Part shown: positions 4,401 to 5,892 of the stretch, piece after piece
How the letters are laid out: every line of letters starts with the position of its first letter
Numbering within the stretch: the first letter of the stretch is position 1
Assembly (NCBI GenBank): GCA_030691665.1
Contig: JAUYDU010000435.1
Span: forward strand, 1 to 5,892
Reading direction: 5' to 3'
Length of the DNA: 5,892 nucleotides
Origin: Chloroflexota bacterium
Lineage (GTDB): Bacteria; Chloroflexota; Dehalococcoidia; SM23-28-2
The notes under the pieces: model-generated
Seen by the model: only the letters and a program-made list of their open reading frames with translations
What the model was told of the DNA's origin: nothing
The model's database searches: none
Made by a program: the position numbers and the translations under genes

Positions 4401-5892
4401 ACGCCGTCCTGTCATTCGCCCGCTACTATCTGAAGGCCGGCCTGTCTGTCATTCCGCTTCGCCCTCGCGACAAGGTCGCTACCGTGCCCTGGACGGAGTA
4501 CCAGCGCCGTCTTCCTATGCAAGGCGAACTGGCCCACTGGTGGGCCGACGGTTCCGAGAGCAACATCGGCGTGGTATGCGGCCCGGTGTCCGGTAATCTG
4601 GTAGTTCTGGACTTTGACAATCAGCTCAATCTTCGCAATTTCCTTGACGCCAGCCCCAACCTGGAGGGGGAAACGGTGCTCGTCGGGACGGCCAGGGGCG
4701 GCCATATCTGGCTCCAAACCCTCGAGCCCGTCCGGACGTTCCGCGTGGAGGAGTTCGGCCTAGATGTGAAGGCCGAAGGCAGCTACGTGGTGGCCCCGCC
4801 GTCTATCCATCCGAGCGGCAAGTCCTACGAGTTCGCGAACGACGTGACGCAAATCCTCACCATCCCCGACTTCGGGGGGTGGCTCCAGGAGCGCCTTGCC
4901 TATCTCGGCATCACCTGGAACCCCAACGGGCAGCGGGCCACCCAGCCCTGGCGGGAGGTAGTGACCCAGCGCGCAAGCGAGGGCAGCCGCAATGTTAACC
5001 TGACCTCGCTCGCAGGCAGGCTCAGGAAGGCCCTGCCCCTGGAGGACGGGCTGGCCGTCTTGCAAGCGGTGAACGCTACCCACTGCGTCCCGCCGCTCCC
5101 TGAGACCGAGGTTGGGGAAGTCGCTGCGAGCGTCTGGGGGCGCTACGGCGGGCCAGCCGCGCCGATGCCTCTACAGTTCACCCCCTTGGCGGACTTCCTG
5201 GGCCAGGAGGAGCAGGAGCCCCCCTGTATCATCGAGGGCCTGGTGCCGACTGGGGCGGTGGTCTTGCTCGCTGGCAAGCCCAAGCTGGGCAAGTCACTGC
5301 TCGGCCTGAATGCTGGGCTGAGCGTATCTGTAGGCGCGAGATGGCTCGGTGAGTTCAGTACGTCCCCCGGCCCGGTACTTATCTGTGCCCTGGAGGATCG
5401 TCCCTCGCTGGTTCGCAAGCGCCTGCGGGCGATGGCGGGAGCGCTCGGTAGTGGGGAGGTCTATGTGCGCTGCGGTGGGCTTCACCTGGACCGTCCCGAA
5501 GCTGTCGAGGCTCTGAGTAACGAAGTCACGAAGCTCAAGCCCGTCCTGGTGGTAATAGACCCACTGATCGAGTTGCATCATGGCGACGAGAACGACGCCC
5601 GCGCTATGGCCGACGCCATCTCGCCCCTGCGCGATCTGGCCCGCCGCCACGAGTGCGCCTTTCTGATCGTGCATCACCGCCGCAAGTCACCGGGGCCAGT
5701 CGGGGACACCGTGCGCGGCTCCTCGGCCATCTTCGGGGCTGTTGACGGCATCATCGTGGTGCGAGAGCTTAGCGAGGCCGACCCCAGCCTAGAGCCCGCC
5801 CCGCTTGCCCGCCTCCTGGAGGCCCAGCTTCGGGACGGGCCGCCTCCCGACCCGTTTCAGATATCGCTCGACCCCCAAACCCTCTGCTTCAA
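4397..5892 (+). CDS. Prim-Pol/PriCT/AAA ATPase replication protein (3' partial)
   Basis: The frame is open from GTG 4397 to the window end (498 codons, no stop). The start is chosen for the GTGA overlap with the previous gene and for the GGGGA at 4389-4393; an in-frame GTG at 4373 is possible. Residues 1-165 are a bifunctional primase/polymerase domain: AGLSVIPLRP, the metal-binding pair Asp72/Asp74 in VLDFDN, RGGHIW with His103, a third likely acid at Asp123, and the typical VVAPPSIHPSG. Residues about 187-250 (EGSRNVNLTSLAGRLR to SVWGRY) look like PriCT. Residues about 262 onward are a RecA/RepA-like AAA_25 ATPase with Walker A GKPKLGKS (293-300), Walker B VLVVIDP (Asp388), IVHHRRK (424-430) and GSSAIFGAVDGIIVV. 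It should make primers and unwind or load at the element's replication origin in the cytoplasm. All visible catalytic motifs are intact. Confidence 0.92.
   Translation, partial: MNAVLSFARYYLKAGLSVIPLRPRDKVATVPWTEYQRRLPMQGELAHWWADGSESNIGVVCGPVSGNLVVLDFDNQLNLRNFLDASPNLEGETVLVGTARGGHIWLQTLEPVRTFRVEEFGLDVKAEGSYVVAPPSIHPSGKSYEFANDVTQILTIPDFGGWLQERLAYLGITWNPNGQRATQPWREVVTQRASEGSRNVNLTSLAGRLRKALPLEDGLAVLQAVNATHCVPPLPETEVGEVAASVWGRYGGPAAPMPLQFTPLADFLGQEEQEPPCIIEGLVPTGAVVLLAGKPKLGKSLLGLNAGLSVSVGARWLGEFSTSPGPVLICALEDRPSLVRKRLRAMAGALGSGEVYVRCGGLHLDRPEAVEALSNEVTKLKPVLVVIDPLIELHHGDENDARAMADAISPLRDLARRHECAFLIVHHRRKSPGPVGDTVRGSSAIFGAVDGIIVVRELSEADPSLEPAPLARLLEAQLRDGPPPDPFQISLDPQTLCF

Larger units (their letters stand above)
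1960..5892 (+). mobile_element. Integrated mobile element at tRNA-Arg(UCU), right end outside the window
   Basis: The call rests on an intact tRNA followed immediately by a tyrosine recombinase gene and then replication and excision-type genes, all in one direction. The order is integrase, unknown AT-hook-like protein, excisionase-like HTH protein, small basic protein, and Prim-Pol/PriCT/AAA replication protein. This resembles pSAM2-type integrative plasmids, but prim-pol replication proteins also occur in phages and satellites. No structural, packaging or transfer gene is visible in the part shown, so the type of element is open. Confidence 0.8.

Noticed and set aside
4164..4415. Overlapping frames on both strands between 4049 and 4415 as extra genes
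   Set aside because: They lack start signals and domains. The frame 4167-4400 is preferred because of its exact GTGA overlaps on both sides.
4691..4700. GCCAGGGGC, resembling the tRNA 3' end, as a second attachment site
   Set aside because: The match is only about nine bases and lies in the conserved RGGH motif of the Prim-Pol domain, so it is chance plus coding constraint.

Overview
The window is GC-rich DNA, probably from a member of the Chloroflexota or a similar GC-rich environmental bacterium. The evidence is modest: a Pro/Thr linker in a secreted protein, a BACON-type domain, and a protein resembling a family I recall from Chloroflexota and cyanobacteria. It divides at about position 1957, the 3' end of a tRNA gene.

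The left part (1-1956) looks like host chromosome. It holds the end of a secreted lysozyme-like (SLT/GH23-type) protein with a C-terminal BACON-like domain. Next comes a 185-base spacer with strong potential secondary structure and an almost perfect 35-bp palindrome. A small predicted membrane protein (DUF6391-like, with an HxxEH motif) follows, then an intact tRNA-Arg(UCU) gene with encoded CCA and its own promoter.

The right part (about 1960-5892) looks like the first third or more of an integrated mobile element inserted at the tRNA 3' end. Its genes all point away from the tRNA. They are a tyrosine recombinase, an unrecognised 278-residue protein with an AT-hook-like stretch, a MerR/excisionase-type HTH protein, a small Arg-rich protein, and a primase-polymerase/PriCT/AAA ATPase replication protein cut by the window edge. 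The last three overlap serially through GTGA junctions and form a translationally coupled set. The int / xis-like / prim-pol order resembles integrative plasmids of the pSAM2 type. No capsid, terminase or conjugation gene is visible, so plasmid, ICE, satellite and prophage all remain possible.

The most interesting signal is at the tRNA-integrase junction. A consensus promoter (TTGACA-17-TAATAT) starts one base after the tRNA CCA. An 11-bp perfect inverted repeat has its left arm inside the promoter spacer and its right arm over the integrase ribosome binding site and start codon. Read-through RNA from the tRNA could fold and hide the integrase start, while RNA from the element's own promoter would lack the left arm. 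A second notable region is 1157-1299, where a possible structured RNA runs into a palindrome that covers the -35 position of the next gene. No CRISPR array, rRNA or insertion sequence was seen.
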